A DNA stretch of 64,000 nt from Gracilariopsis chorda. Its lineage: Eukaryota; Rhodophyta; Florideophyceae; Gracilariales; Gracilariaceae. The notes beneath the pieces were generated by a model. The model did no database searches and was not told the DNA's origin. It was given only the letters and a program-made list of their open reading frames with translations. Location of the stretch: positions 1 through 64,000 of the forward strand of contig NBIV01000174.1 of assembly GCA_003194525.1 (NCBI GenBank). The letters are read 5' to 3'. The number at the start of each line of letters is the position of its first letter. Within the stretch, counting starts at the first letter, position 1. Shown in pieces: positions 1-11,119 of this stretch. Made by a program: the position numbers and the translations under genes.

Positions 1-2134
1 TGCGGTAAGGCCAGAACTGGCGGGGACGTTACAGCATCGACAAGAGACGAGAATGCTGACGACTCAGCCTCGTCAAAAACGTCCAGTTCGGTGGGTTGTC
101 CTTTCCGGAGGAGTGCGTTAAGCGGTGCTGACAAGTCGGCGAAGTTCGGGACGAATCGGCGATATACATTGCAAAGTCCTAGGAAGGATCGAAGCTCCGT
201 TTGATTAGTCGGATGTTTCGCCTCTCGAAGTGATTTCACTCTTGCTTCATCGATTGAAAGCTGTCCGGGGCGGATGATGTGCCCCAGATATTTTTTACCG
301 AATCGGCGCAGAACTCACACTTTCCCAGCTTCAGGGTGATGCCCGCGTTGCGGAGCACTGTCAAGACTTCCCGGACATGGGACAGGTGATCGTCCAAGTT
401 ATTGGAGAACACTATAATGTCGTCCAAGTATACCAGACAGCTGGTCCATTTGAACCTCGCCAAGAGGATATCGATTGCCCGTTGGAATGTAGCTGGGGCA
501 TTCGTTAGTCCAAACGGCATTCGCTTAAAGCGATATAGTCCTTGATGGCACACAAACGCGGTCTTATCACGATCTTCCTTCCTAATAGGGGACCTGCCAG
601 TATCCCGAATTGGCATCAAGGGTAGTGAACACCGTTGCGCTCCCCAGGGAGTCAATGTACTCGTCCATTCGTGGAATCGGATAGACGTCCTTGACAGTAA
701 CCGCATTCAGGCGGCGGTAATCCACACAGAAACGCATGATCCATCGGCTTTCGGAACAAGGACAACAGGAGAAGCCCAAGGGGATTGTGGCTTGCTTCGA
801 TAACTCCAGCTCGCAGCATCTTCTCCACCTGAGATTTCTCTTCCCCCCTTGCTTTAGGGCCTGCCCGATACGGGTGCTGTGCAATAGGCCGTGTATCCGG
901 CAACAAATCAATCCGATGTTCGGTTACCCCTATCGTCCCCAGGGAACCGTCCCACATGGCGGTAAAGTCCCTGAGCATGTCACGAAAACTTCTCACGATG
1001 AGATTCATTAATGTGATCCAGGTCCAACTTATCCAAAGCCTGTTCTGGGTCTAACGCAGTATCTGCCGATGCTGAAGTCGTGCTCTTCTGAGCTTCTTCG
1101 ACAGTCGAATCTGAACTTTCCCGGGCGGGATCCAACGGAACGAACGGGACCTCCTCCCCCTCCTTAGGGTCTTGTATTCCGAGAACGTCGGATATCGGAA
1201 TCTTTGTAGGAAGGATAGCCAACGGATGCGGAAGCATGTTGCCCAGGACCTGGTTTTTAACCAACCACTGAGTGGTAGTTCCGAGGTTAGCAACGAGAAC
1301 CTTAAAGGGTTTGTCCGGCTCGACGGATACGATCCCATTTGCTAATGCGAGACGGCGCTGTTCGTAGAGCGAGGGGAGCGGTTGAACAACCTGCAACCCG
1401 TGGTGTTTGGATGTTACTGAGACCCACACCTGAGATTCCTTCGGGATCGAAACTGGTTCCGCGACGCGAATCTTCGTAGATGCTCGATCCACATTGGACG
1501 CTTCCTGAGCAGCAGGTAAAGGTACCCGTTTACGGGAGGCGTGTCGCAAGGGCTTCCGTACAATCGGGATGGTCGAACCGTTGGCCAATTCCACGGATCT
1601 GGAGCGAGGGCGGATAGCTTCCACGAAGCGGTCACAGAAATCACAACCGAGGATGACCGGTGCAGCAAGAGAATCGCATACGATGAAGTCCAACTTCACC
1701 ACGTAGGTGCCTAGTCTGAGTACCAGAGGAATTGTTCCAAGAGTCTGGAGCGGATTGTTATTAGCGTCCGCCAGATCCAGACTTGGACCAATGCGAATGC
1801 ATTTCCGCATGGCGGGTGGAATAATCCCGATATTGATCAGGTTCGGAGCGGCACCTGTATCCAGGACAGATAACTGACGAACCATGAACTGGTTAGAGAG
1901 ACCGAGGTCACTATAAACTTTATAGTTCCTCTTGGCCATTACCAAAACTCGATCCGGGATGCGGAGGTTACGGGACCGTATCCACGGACGACGCAGAGCC
2001 ACTAAGTGGTCCGAGCTCACGTCTTCTTGAGCCAGTTTCCTCGTAAGGATTTTGGCAGGGGAGCGAAGCGGTGGCGCCTCAGGCGTCTTCAACTTTGGCT
2101 TGGAAGACACCCCTCCCGTGGGGGAGACTCCCAA
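1..2134 (-). pseudogene. Pol region of element A (protease and reverse transcriptase; broken, partial)
   Basis: An aspartic protease core with the DTGA motif lies in the first open stretch, at about 1840-1870. Ty3/gypsy reverse transcriptase blocks follow toward the left edge, including the catalytic YLDD box. The frame is interrupted roughly three or four times, so this is a fossil. RNase H begins near the left edge, and integrase would lie outside the window. Confidence 0.85.
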
Positions 2135-2136
2135 GA

Positions 2137-4179
2137 TTAGTTTTTCGGGACCGAATCGACCGCTGGGTGCGGCTGAGTCCGTTCCGAAAGGTTAGGGTTG
2201 TTACCGTTCGCGGTTTTCGCGGCTTCTCGAGCTTGAGCATTGTGGACCGCAGCCTTTGCGTCTTCATACGAATTACTCGGGACACGAGCCTTATGCTCCG
2301 GTGGGAGATTCTCATAATTTCCCACGATCTTCCACATCTCGCGAATGGGGAGGGTACACTGTGACGCAGTATGACCTTCAAGGTAACAAATGTAGCAAAT
2401 CAGCGGGGCTGAACGTGTTCCGGTGGCGTGGGACATCATTCCGCGGTGCTGAGGGTGTTGTGGTTGGAATGCTAGTTGCTTCGGGTTGGACCATCCCGGG
2501 CGGGAGTGTCTTGTGGCGCTCGACGCGTAGGCTAGCGGGGCTGGGGGAACCCGACCGGGGTTTGCGTAAAAGGCCGGATCTACCACGGGGGGTGTAACCG
2601 TGGACGGCAGTTCCGAGGTTGCCAACGACTGTTCAAGACTGCCAAGATACTGGATGTTATCCGCAAATCCGGAAGGTGGTCCCGGGTTAGGGAGAGATGC
2701 CGAGGAAGCCTCGTTCTCGACGAAGAGAGCCTTCGACGACCGACGCCTCGGGTCTCTCGCTCTGAGGGTGTCACCCTCAGCCTGCGCGTACTGGACCAGT
2801 TCCAGATACGTCGCCTTGCGCTTCTCTTCCCTGTAGCGGGACACCAGTGCCCTGATACCAGGATCTAAACCATCCACCAGCATGGAGCAACGCTCAAAAG
2901 CGGTAAACACATTTCCACAACGATGAAACGCTTTATTCAAGCGAGTTGAATACGACGTTTCCGTTTCACCAGGCTTCTGTTTCGTATCGCGAACCGCCAC
3001 GATGGCTTGACTGATTGCAGTTCCCGTCGCGTACGACCTGAGCAGGTAGTGTACAGCCTCGGGCCAGCACGTAACACCTCCTTCTGAGGCCCTGGACGAA
3101 CCCCTGACCGAGTTGTACTGATCTTCAGCCATTCCTGAAAGAAAGTAGGGCAACGCAACGTATGCCTGCGCCTCACTCATTTCGAGTACGTCTGCTTCCT
3201 GCACAAAGCGGGCCAGAAAATCCAACACGAGGATCGGATCTTCACCGGAGAACTTCTGCTTAAGCATCGTCACATTCATACGACGTATGAGATCCTTCAC
3301 CCGACCGGTGTCTCTCGAACTTCGAGTGCCCGAAGAGTCTTCCAATCGGTAATAACGATAGGACAACAGCTTCCTGTAAAGGGGATTCGTCGGTTTCAAT
3401 TCCTTCAAGCCGAAATGACGGCGACCTTTCTCCCGCGCACGGATTGCTCCATGGGAGGTGTAGGTAGCCCTCGAACTAGGTTCTTCTCCGCGACGGCGGC
3501 CTCTCCCTTCACGCGATGATCTCGAAGACGAGCTACTCGAACTTGTTTCCGAGTCGGAACTTGACGAAACTTCATAACGATGAACTCTCTTTCCAGGGTG
3601 ACGGGGGAGGTGACTGGAGCGGTGTTGGGTTGAGATGACCTTCACTTCCTCCTGTCTCGGAGCGTTCAGGTCTTCTCTGAGCAACGCTTCCAGCGTGTCC
3701 ATACGTCCGGTTACCCGCATCATATGGGTTTTAACTTCCTCTACGAACTCCCGATATCCTTCTACGAAGGGAGCCGGAGTACCCAGACACTCCACAATGG
3801 AATTCACATCAGCTCTCAGGAGACGAATATCTCCCGAATAATCCCGAGCCAGGGAGTCACTCCATCGCCGTTCCAACTCGGTAACTTGCTGCGAGAGAGA
3901 GGCGTGGGCCACATTGGCAATGTCGATTCTCGACTCGAGGAGATGGTACTTAGGCGACCCGGGTCTCGGGGGGACAGCCGACGGCGTTTCGACCACCGGA
4001 GGTGGCGTAGTGGCCACAGCTGTCACGGCTCGAGGCACCGAGGTTGCCGATGGGATTCCTTGGGATTCCAGACCGACGGCATTGGTAAGTAGTTGTTCCG
4101 GAACGGACCTTCGTGATCTCGCCGCTGCGGCGTTCCGTTGCGGACCATTCCTGGGGGAACTCGGAGCTGTGGGCAGCAT
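2137..4179 (-). CDS. Gag-like protein of element A
   Basis: This is a 680-residue open frame starting with ATG at 4179. The N-terminal third is Pro/Ser-rich. A Ser-rich and Arg-rich stretch follows, then a retrotransposon gag (capsid-like) domain at about residues 300-470. A CCHC zinc knuckle of the form C-x2-C-x4-H-x4-C lies near residue 610. Element B's gag is clearly related over the capsid-like domain. It is a structural protein of virus-like particles in this family. The reading frame is open, but the element as a whole is broken. Confidence 0.85.
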   Translation of the reverse strand: MLPTAPSSPRNGPQRNAAAARSRRSVPEQLLTNAVGLESQGIPSATSVPRAVTAVATTPPPVVETPSAVPPRPGSPKYHLLESRIDIANVAHASLSQQVTELERRWSDSLARDYSGDIRLLRADVNSIVECLGTPAPFVEGYREFVEEVKTHMMRVTGRMDTLEALLREDLNAPRQEEVKVISTQHRSSHLPRHPGKRVHRYEVSSSSDSETSSSSSSSRSSREGRGRRRGEEPSSRATYTSHGAIRAREKGRRHFGLKELKPTNPLYRKLLSYRYYRLEDSSGTRSSRDTGRVKDLIRRMNVTMLKQKFSGEDPILVLDFLARFVQEADVLEMSEAQAYVALPYFLSGMAEDQYNSVRGSSRASEGGVTCWPEAVHYLLRSYATGTAISQAIVAVRDTKQKPGETETSYSTRLNKAFHRCGNVFTAFERCSMLVDGLDPGIRALVSRYREEKRKATYLELVQYAQAEGDTLRARDPRRRSSKALFVENEASSASLPNPGPPSGFADNIQYLGSLEQSLATSELPSTVTPPVVDPAFYANPGRVPPAPLAYASSATRHSRPGWSNPKQLAFQPQHPQHRGMMSHATGTRSAPLICYICYLEGHTASQCTLPIREMWKIVGNYENLPPEHKARVPSNSYEDAKAAVHNAQAREAAKTANGNNPNLSERTQPHPAVDSVPKN

Positions 4180-4952
4180 ACTGCAGATAGCCGTCCACGG
4201 CTTACTTCACCAGTCCCCCGGCTTGGGAATCTCAACAAATGAGCAAAAAGGGATAAAAGGGAAGAAGGGGAAGCGGACTTCCGACAGGCCGGATTGGAAG
4301 CCAAACCCGTTCTAGGTCGGGAGACCACTTGTGGTGCAATCCCGGTGTGGGAAAGGCACCCAAGGCAGCTCGAAGCCTTGCTCTCTTGGAGAGGTAGGCC
4401 CAGCTGGGTAGAGCCCTCCGTGTCCCGTATGACGGGTGTAACTCCGTCGGGAGCCTGGATGTACCTCGGAGGTTTAGGGGTTAGAACGGGTCGGAACCAC
4501 GGCTGGTCCGGAAGTAGCCTGCGAACAGGGGAACAAAAGAGGGAAAGGGACCACCCGACGGGGGGGTGCGGAAAGCGGGAACAGACCCCGGAGGGGGGTG
4601 CCGATACACACACACGAACACGCACCGCGCGGCGGTTAGGGGATATGAGGGGAAGAGATGGTCTCACGGTCTCACGACACACGTCGGTAATATCAATACC
4701 CAAAACTGGGGCGGAGATAGGGCCTGTACGGACGGTCACACGACAACAATGAATACCACGAGTGGTCACAACCCACTGGGTACGACGAGCACGGTCTCCT
4801 CGGTGGTGCGAGTCGGGTGAAACTATCGGGCAAGCGGTGTACCTCCGCGAGGAGCTAGACACTTCGCATGGCGAATAGAGTCAGAGCCGAACTCTTGTTA
4901 CTTTTCTTGGTGAGCTCGCCGTCGTGCGGCCGACGCTCAAGTACTAGCTCAG
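4180..4952 (-). other. Untranslated leader between LTR and gag of element A
   Basis: There is no convincing gene here. It lies between the 5' LTR and the gag start, where a primer-binding site and packaging signals would be expected. I could not identify a primer-binding site with confidence. Confidence 0.5.
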
Positions 4953-5242
4953 TGCACTACAGTAGGTAGTGCACTAGCCTAAGTAAAATTAACCCCTAAA
5001 CTACACTAAAATAAGTAGCCGTTTTGGGCCTCCTGGCCGGGGCTGTAGCCACGTGTCCACCACCCTTGCCAGGCAAGTACCACAAAATATGAATGTTCCC
5101 ATAACCACCCTGGGTAACCCGACCGCTAATTAGCCCGGTAAACGGGGGCTAAAATTCATGCATCCCGCTTCATCGCTCGCCCCGAGTACACCTCAGATAT
5201 GAGTTTCACCATCGCCCGTACGCGGGAATGTATTGCACTACA
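4953..5242 (-). repeat. 5' LTR of element A
   Basis: On the minus strand the sequence starts TGTAGTGCAATACATTCC at 5242, exactly where the pol frame of element B is cut off. Element B's LTR starts with a similar TGAAGTGCAACGCC. The inner boundary near 4953 is inferred from a TG/CA-type end and is uncertain by tens of bases. No second LTR copy is in the window to fix it. Confidence 0.6.
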
Positions 5243-7682
5243 GTCTCCAGCGCATGAGGCGTCCCGACGGGTCGGAGATATTCATCAACCACCTCAATGA
5301 GGAATGATCCGTGTACACGGTGAAGTGAATTCCCATAAGGTAGGGGCGCAGAGTGGTCATCGCCCATACGACGGCGAGGCACTCTTTCTCCGATACGGAG
5401 TAGTTCCGCTCATGAACATTGAGCGAACGTGACCAATAACCAATTGGATGTCGTTCCCCCTCGGGGGTGGTTTGAAAAAGAGCACACCCGACTTGGTAGT
5501 CGCTCGAGTCCGTATCTACGGAGTATGGCAACCCAAGTTTTGGGAGATGTAGGATTGGTGCTGATGTGACAGCCTCCTTTAAGGAGTTAAAAGCTTCCGA
5601 TTGCTCGGGCGTAAATGTTCCCAGTTTTGGGGGGTTCCCTTTTCGCAACAACGCGTTCAGGGGCGCTGCAGTATCCGAAAAGTTCGGGATAAACCGTCGA
5701 TAGACGTTGACCAGCCCCAGAAAGGAGCGCAGTTCCGTTTGAGTACGGGGTTCTTTCGCCTCAACGAGGGATTTGACTCGAGCTTTCTCGATCGCTAACC
5801 GTCCAGGACGGATAATGTGACCCAGATACTTCACAATATCTGTGAAAAACTCGCATTTCCTCAACTTGAGGGTAATTCCCGCATCGCGGAGTACGGTCAG
5901 CACGTCTCGGACGTGAGTGAGATGGTCGTCCAACGAGTTGGAGAAGATGATAATATCATCAAGGTAGACCAGACAACTCCGCCACTTAAAGCGGTTGAGT
6001 AGAATATCTACTGCACGCTGAAAGGTGGCGGGGGCGTTGGTTAACCCAAATGGCATCCGCTTGAAGCGGTACGTTCCTGCATGGCAGGTGAAGGCGGTTT
6101 TGTCGCGATGCTCCTGTCTGACAGGTACTTGCCAATATCCCCAATTGGCATCGAGGGCCGTGAACACGGTGGCGTCTCCAAGGGAGTCAATGCACTCGTC
6201 CATACGAGGGATGGGGTACGTGTCCCTAACAGTCACGGCATTGAGCCGGCGGTAGTCGACACAGAACCTCCAGGTTCCGTCGGCCTTTAAAGCCAGTACA
6301 ACTGGGGATGCCCAGGGTGATTGAGCGGGCTCAATCACACCTGCGCGGAGCATCTTGTCCACCTGGGACTGCTCCTCTTCCCGAGCTTTCGGACCTGCCC
6401 TGTAAGGGGGTTGTGCAACCGGTCGCGCACCGGGGATTAAATCGATCCGGTGTTCCGTTGCATCAATCTCGCCAAGCGAGCCATCCCACATTGTGGTGAA
6501 TTCCCGTAACATAGTACGGAGTTTGTCGCGGTGCGACTCTGGCACGTGGCTGAAGTCCAGCGCTTCAAGTGCTTTTTCCGGATCAATCCGGTCATTGCTC
6601 GATGGAGCATTGTCCTGTGGAACAGGTGTGGTTCGCAATTCCGAGTTACTCGGTATGTTCGGCGCTGAAGTAGCGGTTTCCTCCCCCTCCTTAGACTTGA
6701 CGTCTTCGGACGGCGGGGCGAACTCCTCAGAAGAGGTGGTAACTCCGAGTACATCGGCGGCTGTCATCTTTGTTGGCAGCATCCCCATAGGATGGGGGGT
6801 TACACTCCCAATTACTTGGTGTTTGACCAGATACTGGGGGTGTTTGCCAAGGTTGGCAACCAATATCCGGAAAGGAACATCCGGGGAAATGGAGACAATT
6901 CCATTAGCCAGCGCCAGCTGGGATTTCTCGTACAACGAGGCGAGGGGTTGTATAACCCGAAGACCGTGTTGACGGGAATTTACCTGCACCCAGACTTGGG
7001 ACTCAGCCGGTATAGAAACCGAGGCAGCGACACGGAGCTTGGTGGACTCGCAGGACGCGGGCGGTGGTTCCTGCGCAGCAGGGAGTGGAACTTGTTTCCG
7101 AGAGGACCGCTTTAGCGGGCGGCGAACAATCGGAACCGACGATCCGTCGTCAAGTTCTACACGCCTGAGGCGGGGCCTGATTGCGTCGACAAATCTGTCG
7201 CAGTAATCACATCCCAGTATGACTGGTGCTGCCAATGAACGGCAAACGATGAAGTCCAACTTCACCACGGAGGTACCAAGTCTCACGACGAGGTCCACTG
7301 TGCCCACCGTTTGTAACGGGTTGTTATTCGCATCCGAAATGTCGGGGACCGCGTCAGAGCGGATACGAGACCGCACAAGCGGGGGTAACAATGATTCCAC
7401 AACGAAGTTGGGGCCTGCACCTGTATCCAGGACGGTGAGAAACCTCACCATAAACTGGGGGTCAAGGCCAAGGTCGGCATAGACCTTATAATTGCGCTTG
7501 GCCAAGACCAAGACTCTACCGGGGATCTGGGGATTTTTACTCCGTATCCACGGGCGACGCAACACACCGAGGTGCGCAGAGTCCGCGTCAGCGGTGTCTT
7601 TCCTCGAAAGGACTTTCACCGGGGAGCGAGGCGAGGACGCCTCGGGCGCCAACAGCCTCGTTCTTGAGGACGCCTCTCCCAA
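5243..7682 (-). pseudogene. Pol polyprotein of element B, cut by element A
   Basis: An open frame of about 812 residues. An aspartic protease (DTGAG) lies at about residues 90-180. A Ty3/gypsy reverse transcriptase with a YLDD catalytic box is at about 430-620. An RNase H-like domain with DTDSS follows near the end. The polyprotein stops directly after the conserved RWRL sequence that in this family lies between RNase H and integrase, at the point where element A's LTR begins. As a result it cannot encode its integrase here. Confidence 0.88.
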
Positions 7683-7699
7683 AGGGGAGACTCCCTCAG

Positions 7700-9874
7700 T
7701 TAGTTTTCCGCCTTCGGCGGTGGGTTGGTTTCCTCGACAACGAGTGCTTCATCCCGTTGACGGGGGTTTCTATCCGCATAAGCGAGGGTTGCAACGGATG
7801 GTTGCGTGATCTCCCGAATCGGGGTGTATGAAGCTTGCCGCGCACGCGGGGTCTGTGGTAGGGCGTGGGAAAAGTCCGTTTCAGCACGGAGGTCGGAAGC
7901 CGTCGGGACGGAACGTTTCTCCTCTGGAGTGAGGGCCTCATAATTTGCCACCACCTTGGCCATATCCTTCAGTGAACAAATACACTGAGGAGAGGTATGG
8001 CCATGGGCATAGCACAGGTGGCAAATGAGAGCCAGCACCGCGACACGCGGATTATTATTCCGAGTATCGGAGAAGCGAACCGCAGGGCGGGTGTCAGTCC
8101 ATCCAGGCCGTTGATAACGGGATTGACCGTTTGAAAACGGGAGTCGCTGGGGTTGAACCCGACTGTTACCACCGTATAGAACGGGATCTTCTGTTCCCGT
8201 ATCATGGGTCATCTCCGTCGTTGACGGTAACTCACTGGTGGGTATCGACACACCATCCCCCTGCGCTAAATGCACGGTATCAAATCCCTGTCCAGGGTTC
8301 CCATCCGCGGTGAGCGGGAGAGAAGAAGCTTCGCTTTCCAGCAACAACGCCTTGGCGGATTTAGACCGATTGTTCGGAGTTCTTGCACGAAGTGCATCCC
8401 CTTCCGCTCGAGCGTGTTGGACCAGCTCGAGGTAGGTGATCCTTCGCCTGTCCTCCCGATAACGGGTAACTAAACTCCGGATTGCCGGGTCAAGACCATC
8501 AATGAACATGGTACTGCGCTCCCCAGCGGGGTATACGTTACCACATCTGTGGAAAGCCTTGTTAAGGCGCACCGAGTAATCGGTCTCGGTCTCTCCAGCA
8601 CGCTGGCGTGTATCTCGCAAAGCGAGGATAGCCTGCTGAATAGCGGTGTTGGTGGCGTAGGAGCGCAGAAGATACTGCACAGCCTCCGGCCAGCAAGTAA
8701 CTCCTCCCTCGGAGGTGCGAGAAGATCCTCTGACAGAGGTGTATTGGTCCTCCGCCACTCCCCGTAAGAAATACGGTAAAGCCAAATAGGCTTGTCCCTC
8801 ATTCATACGGAGGATATCGGCCTCCGCTACAAAGCGGGATAGGAAATCCAGTACTAGGACTGGGTCCTCTCCAGTAAAATACTGGTTGCGGAGCGAGAGC
8901 TGCATTCGCTTAATGCATTCTCGCACCTTTCCCGTACCACGGGGCGTACGTCCAAGTTACGAATCTTCAAGCCGGTAGTACCGGTATGATAAAAGCTTCC
9001 GGTAATCCGGGTTTGTCGGTTTCAATTCCCGGAGACCGGGGTGTCTTCTCCCCTTCTGGCGGGTTCGGACCACACCTTCAGTGGCCGATGACCGCTTCGA
9101 GCGGGAGGAGTAGCGTCGCTTCTCGTCCTCCGAGTCGGAGTCCGAGGAGCTCGAGCTAACCGAATGGTTTCGGGGTGAGTCCGACGATGTCGAAGAATCG
9201 GAGTCCGAATATTTTCGGTGATGTTTCCGTCGGTGACGGCGTTTCTTCTTCCCAGCAAGCTGGTCGTTGTGCGATGCCTCGTTTACCGGATCACCCGGGG
9301 ATGGTTTGTCCATGAGAACGAACTGCTCCAGCGTCTCCAGGCGGGCACCAATCCGATCAAATCGGGCTTCATCTCCTTCGATGAAGGCGGCGGGTTGTCC
9401 CAAACTCTCCAACACGGAGTTGACGTCAGACCGTAAAATACGGAGCTCCTCGGCGACCTCCTTTACGGGGGTTGCCGAGACCACCTCTTGGAGGGATTTT
9501 AGTTCCCCTACAAGGGTGTCATGGGCGGTCCACAGAGCGCGGACCTGGGATTCCAGGGAAGTCCCCTGGGGGGTGTTATCGCCCGTTCCACGGGGGCTTG
9601 AAGCCGCGACAGCGGGAGCAGGCCGGGGTGCCTGGGGCACTGCGGCAACAGCCGGAGTCGATGCTGCATTCCCCTGCGGGGGTGATAACGAGGGCAAAAG
9701 GAGGTTCCGGGGTTCCCGGTCGGGGGTATCATTCCGCGATGAAGCGGCGCCAGCACGGCTGGAACTTGTCCGTATAGGGATACGGGGTACGAACCGAACT
9801 TCGGAAGTGTCCGCGTTGTCGCGGGAGCGACTACGCGTAACCACTGGCTCCGCGTCGGAGGGATTTCTCGACAT
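7700..9874 (-). pseudogene. Gag region of element B (broken)
   Basis: The sequence is homologous to element A's gag: an N-terminal Ser/Pro-rich part, an acidic Ser-rich and Arg/Lys-rich stretch, a capsid-like domain and a C-terminal CCHC-type zinc knuckle. The start codon is at 9874. The region is interrupted about once and should be treated as a fossil. Confidence 0.8.
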
Positions 9875-10544
9875 GAGAAAATACCGTTACGACGGGAAAC
9901 GATCACGGAACTTCCGGTGAATGAAAACAAACCTCGTAAGAGGGAAAACAAAAACCGATTCTAGGTCGGGAGACCACTTTGTGGTGCAATGCCCCAAAGG
10001 GGAAAAACACCGAAAGACGTTCGGGATCTTCCTCTCACGAGGTGAACCCAGTTGGGTAGAGCCCTCCCAGAGGTGTCACGGCGAAGCCGGTTTGTAAGAC
10101 CAGGGACACCTGTCGCGACTTGCGCAGGGAGGTGAAGGCGAAGAATCGGTATCCGCGTGAGCGGGATGTGGTCCTCGGTAGAGGTATGTTTCCACGTAAG
10201 TGGGGGTGTGTGAGCGGATGCGCACACGAGGGCCGCGGATAGCGGGAGGTGCTACCCTAAAAAGGGGAAAGAGGAAGGACGAAGTGGGTCGCGAGAGCGA
10301 CGAGTAGATACGGCAATGCCGGTGGACAGGACTCCCTATACAGGGCGAAACACCAATATGATTGGAACAATTAGTACTCCCAAGGATGGGCTTCTTTAGA
10401 TGTGCAAGGGGGGTGAACTTCCGTACACTACGGTGCTTCCCTCCAAGGAGGAGTTGAGAACACGCGGAGGCGGTAAAGCTCAGAGCCAATTCCCCAGGTT
10501 GGGGTCCCTTGTTGGGGAAGGTTTACTGGTGCGACGGCAGTGCG
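9875..10544 (-). other. Leader between LTR and gag of element B
   Basis: No gene is seen. Several short runs resemble the matching leader of element A, for example the CTAGGTCGGGAGACCAC stretch found near both 4312 and 9961. This supports the two elements being related. Confidence 0.5.
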
Positions 10545-10786
10545 CCGTCGCACTAAGTACTAGCTTCCCAGAAATGGGTGTGAAAATAATAAATAAAATT
10601 AACTAAAATACTCCACATTCCGTGGCATCATCCACTACTGTGGCCAACCGCCAATTGACCCAAAACCGTGTCCCACGTGTCCATACCCACCATTGTGGGG
10701 CGTAGTTCATATACACACTACACAACCGATAATATCGGGAAAGCGTTCAAGTACCCAGAATCCCTCCCTGAGGGCGTTGCACTTCA
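10545..10786 (-). repeat. 5' LTR of element B
   Basis: On the minus strand this begins TGAAGTGCAACGCC at 10786, resembling the start of element A's LTR. The inner boundary is approximate: it rests on a GCTAGTACTT stretch shared with element A's LTR/leader region. The matching 3' LTR is outside the window. Confidence 0.5.
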
Positions 10787-10846
10787 GTATTTCTAAAAAT
10801 ATAGCTTCACAGGTAGTATCTATTCGAGAGGTTATCTCCAAATTTG

Positions 10847-10914
10847 GTGGCTAAATGAGTAAATTTATATGTAAACGTGGGCTGAAATACATATGGATTT
10901 ACTCATTTGGCCAC
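10847..10914. repeat. 26-bp imperfect inverted repeat (foldback)
   Basis: The left arm is 10847-10872 and the right arm is 10889-10914, with 23 of 26 positions complementary and a 16-nt spacer. The core ATGAGTAAAT is read outward from both arms. It sits between the LTR of element B and the PIF/Harbinger genes. It may be a subterminal structure of that transposon or an independent foldback. Confidence 0.7.
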
Positions 10915-11119
10915 TGGCATGCTACTTTTTGTACCAACAAGAAGCCACCAACTGGCAATCACAGCAATGACCCCACGCAGTTCGTGGACCCTTCCCACGG
11001 AAAATACAGTACCATCTCAACCCCCTTCATCGCCCCCAACCTTTGACTACGCTCTCCTCTCTCTTGGCCCTTTCCGGACTATCCCCGTGAATCTATCTGC
11101 CACCTACCTTTGCATCTAA

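Larger units (their letters stand above)
1..5242 (-). mobile_element. Ty3/gypsy LTR retrotransposon A (5' part; continues beyond the left edge)
   Basis: Reading on the minus strand from 5242, the order is 5' LTR, leader, gag and pol, the usual Ty3/gypsy order. The window starts within the pol reverse transcriptase to RNase H region, so integrase and the 3' LTR lie outside. Gag carries a CCHC zinc knuckle. Pol carries an aspartic protease motif and reverse transcriptase motifs. The element is broken, with roughly three or four interruptions in pol within the window, so it is a fossil. Its right end abuts the pol gene of element B, so A inserted into B in the same orientation. Confidence 0.88.
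5243..10786 (-). mobile_element. Ty3/gypsy LTR retrotransposon B (5' portion, split by element A)
   Basis: On the minus strand from 10786 the order is 5' LTR, leader, gag, and pol with protease, reverse transcriptase and RNase H. Pol stops abruptly at 5242-5243, where element A's LTR begins. The integrase and 3' LTR of B are therefore expected beyond the left edge, after element A. Gag is interrupted about once and pol is open up to the insertion. B belongs to the same lineage as A but is a distinct subfamily, judged by eye from moderately similar gag and pol proteins. It is the older insertion because it contains A. Confidence 0.85.
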
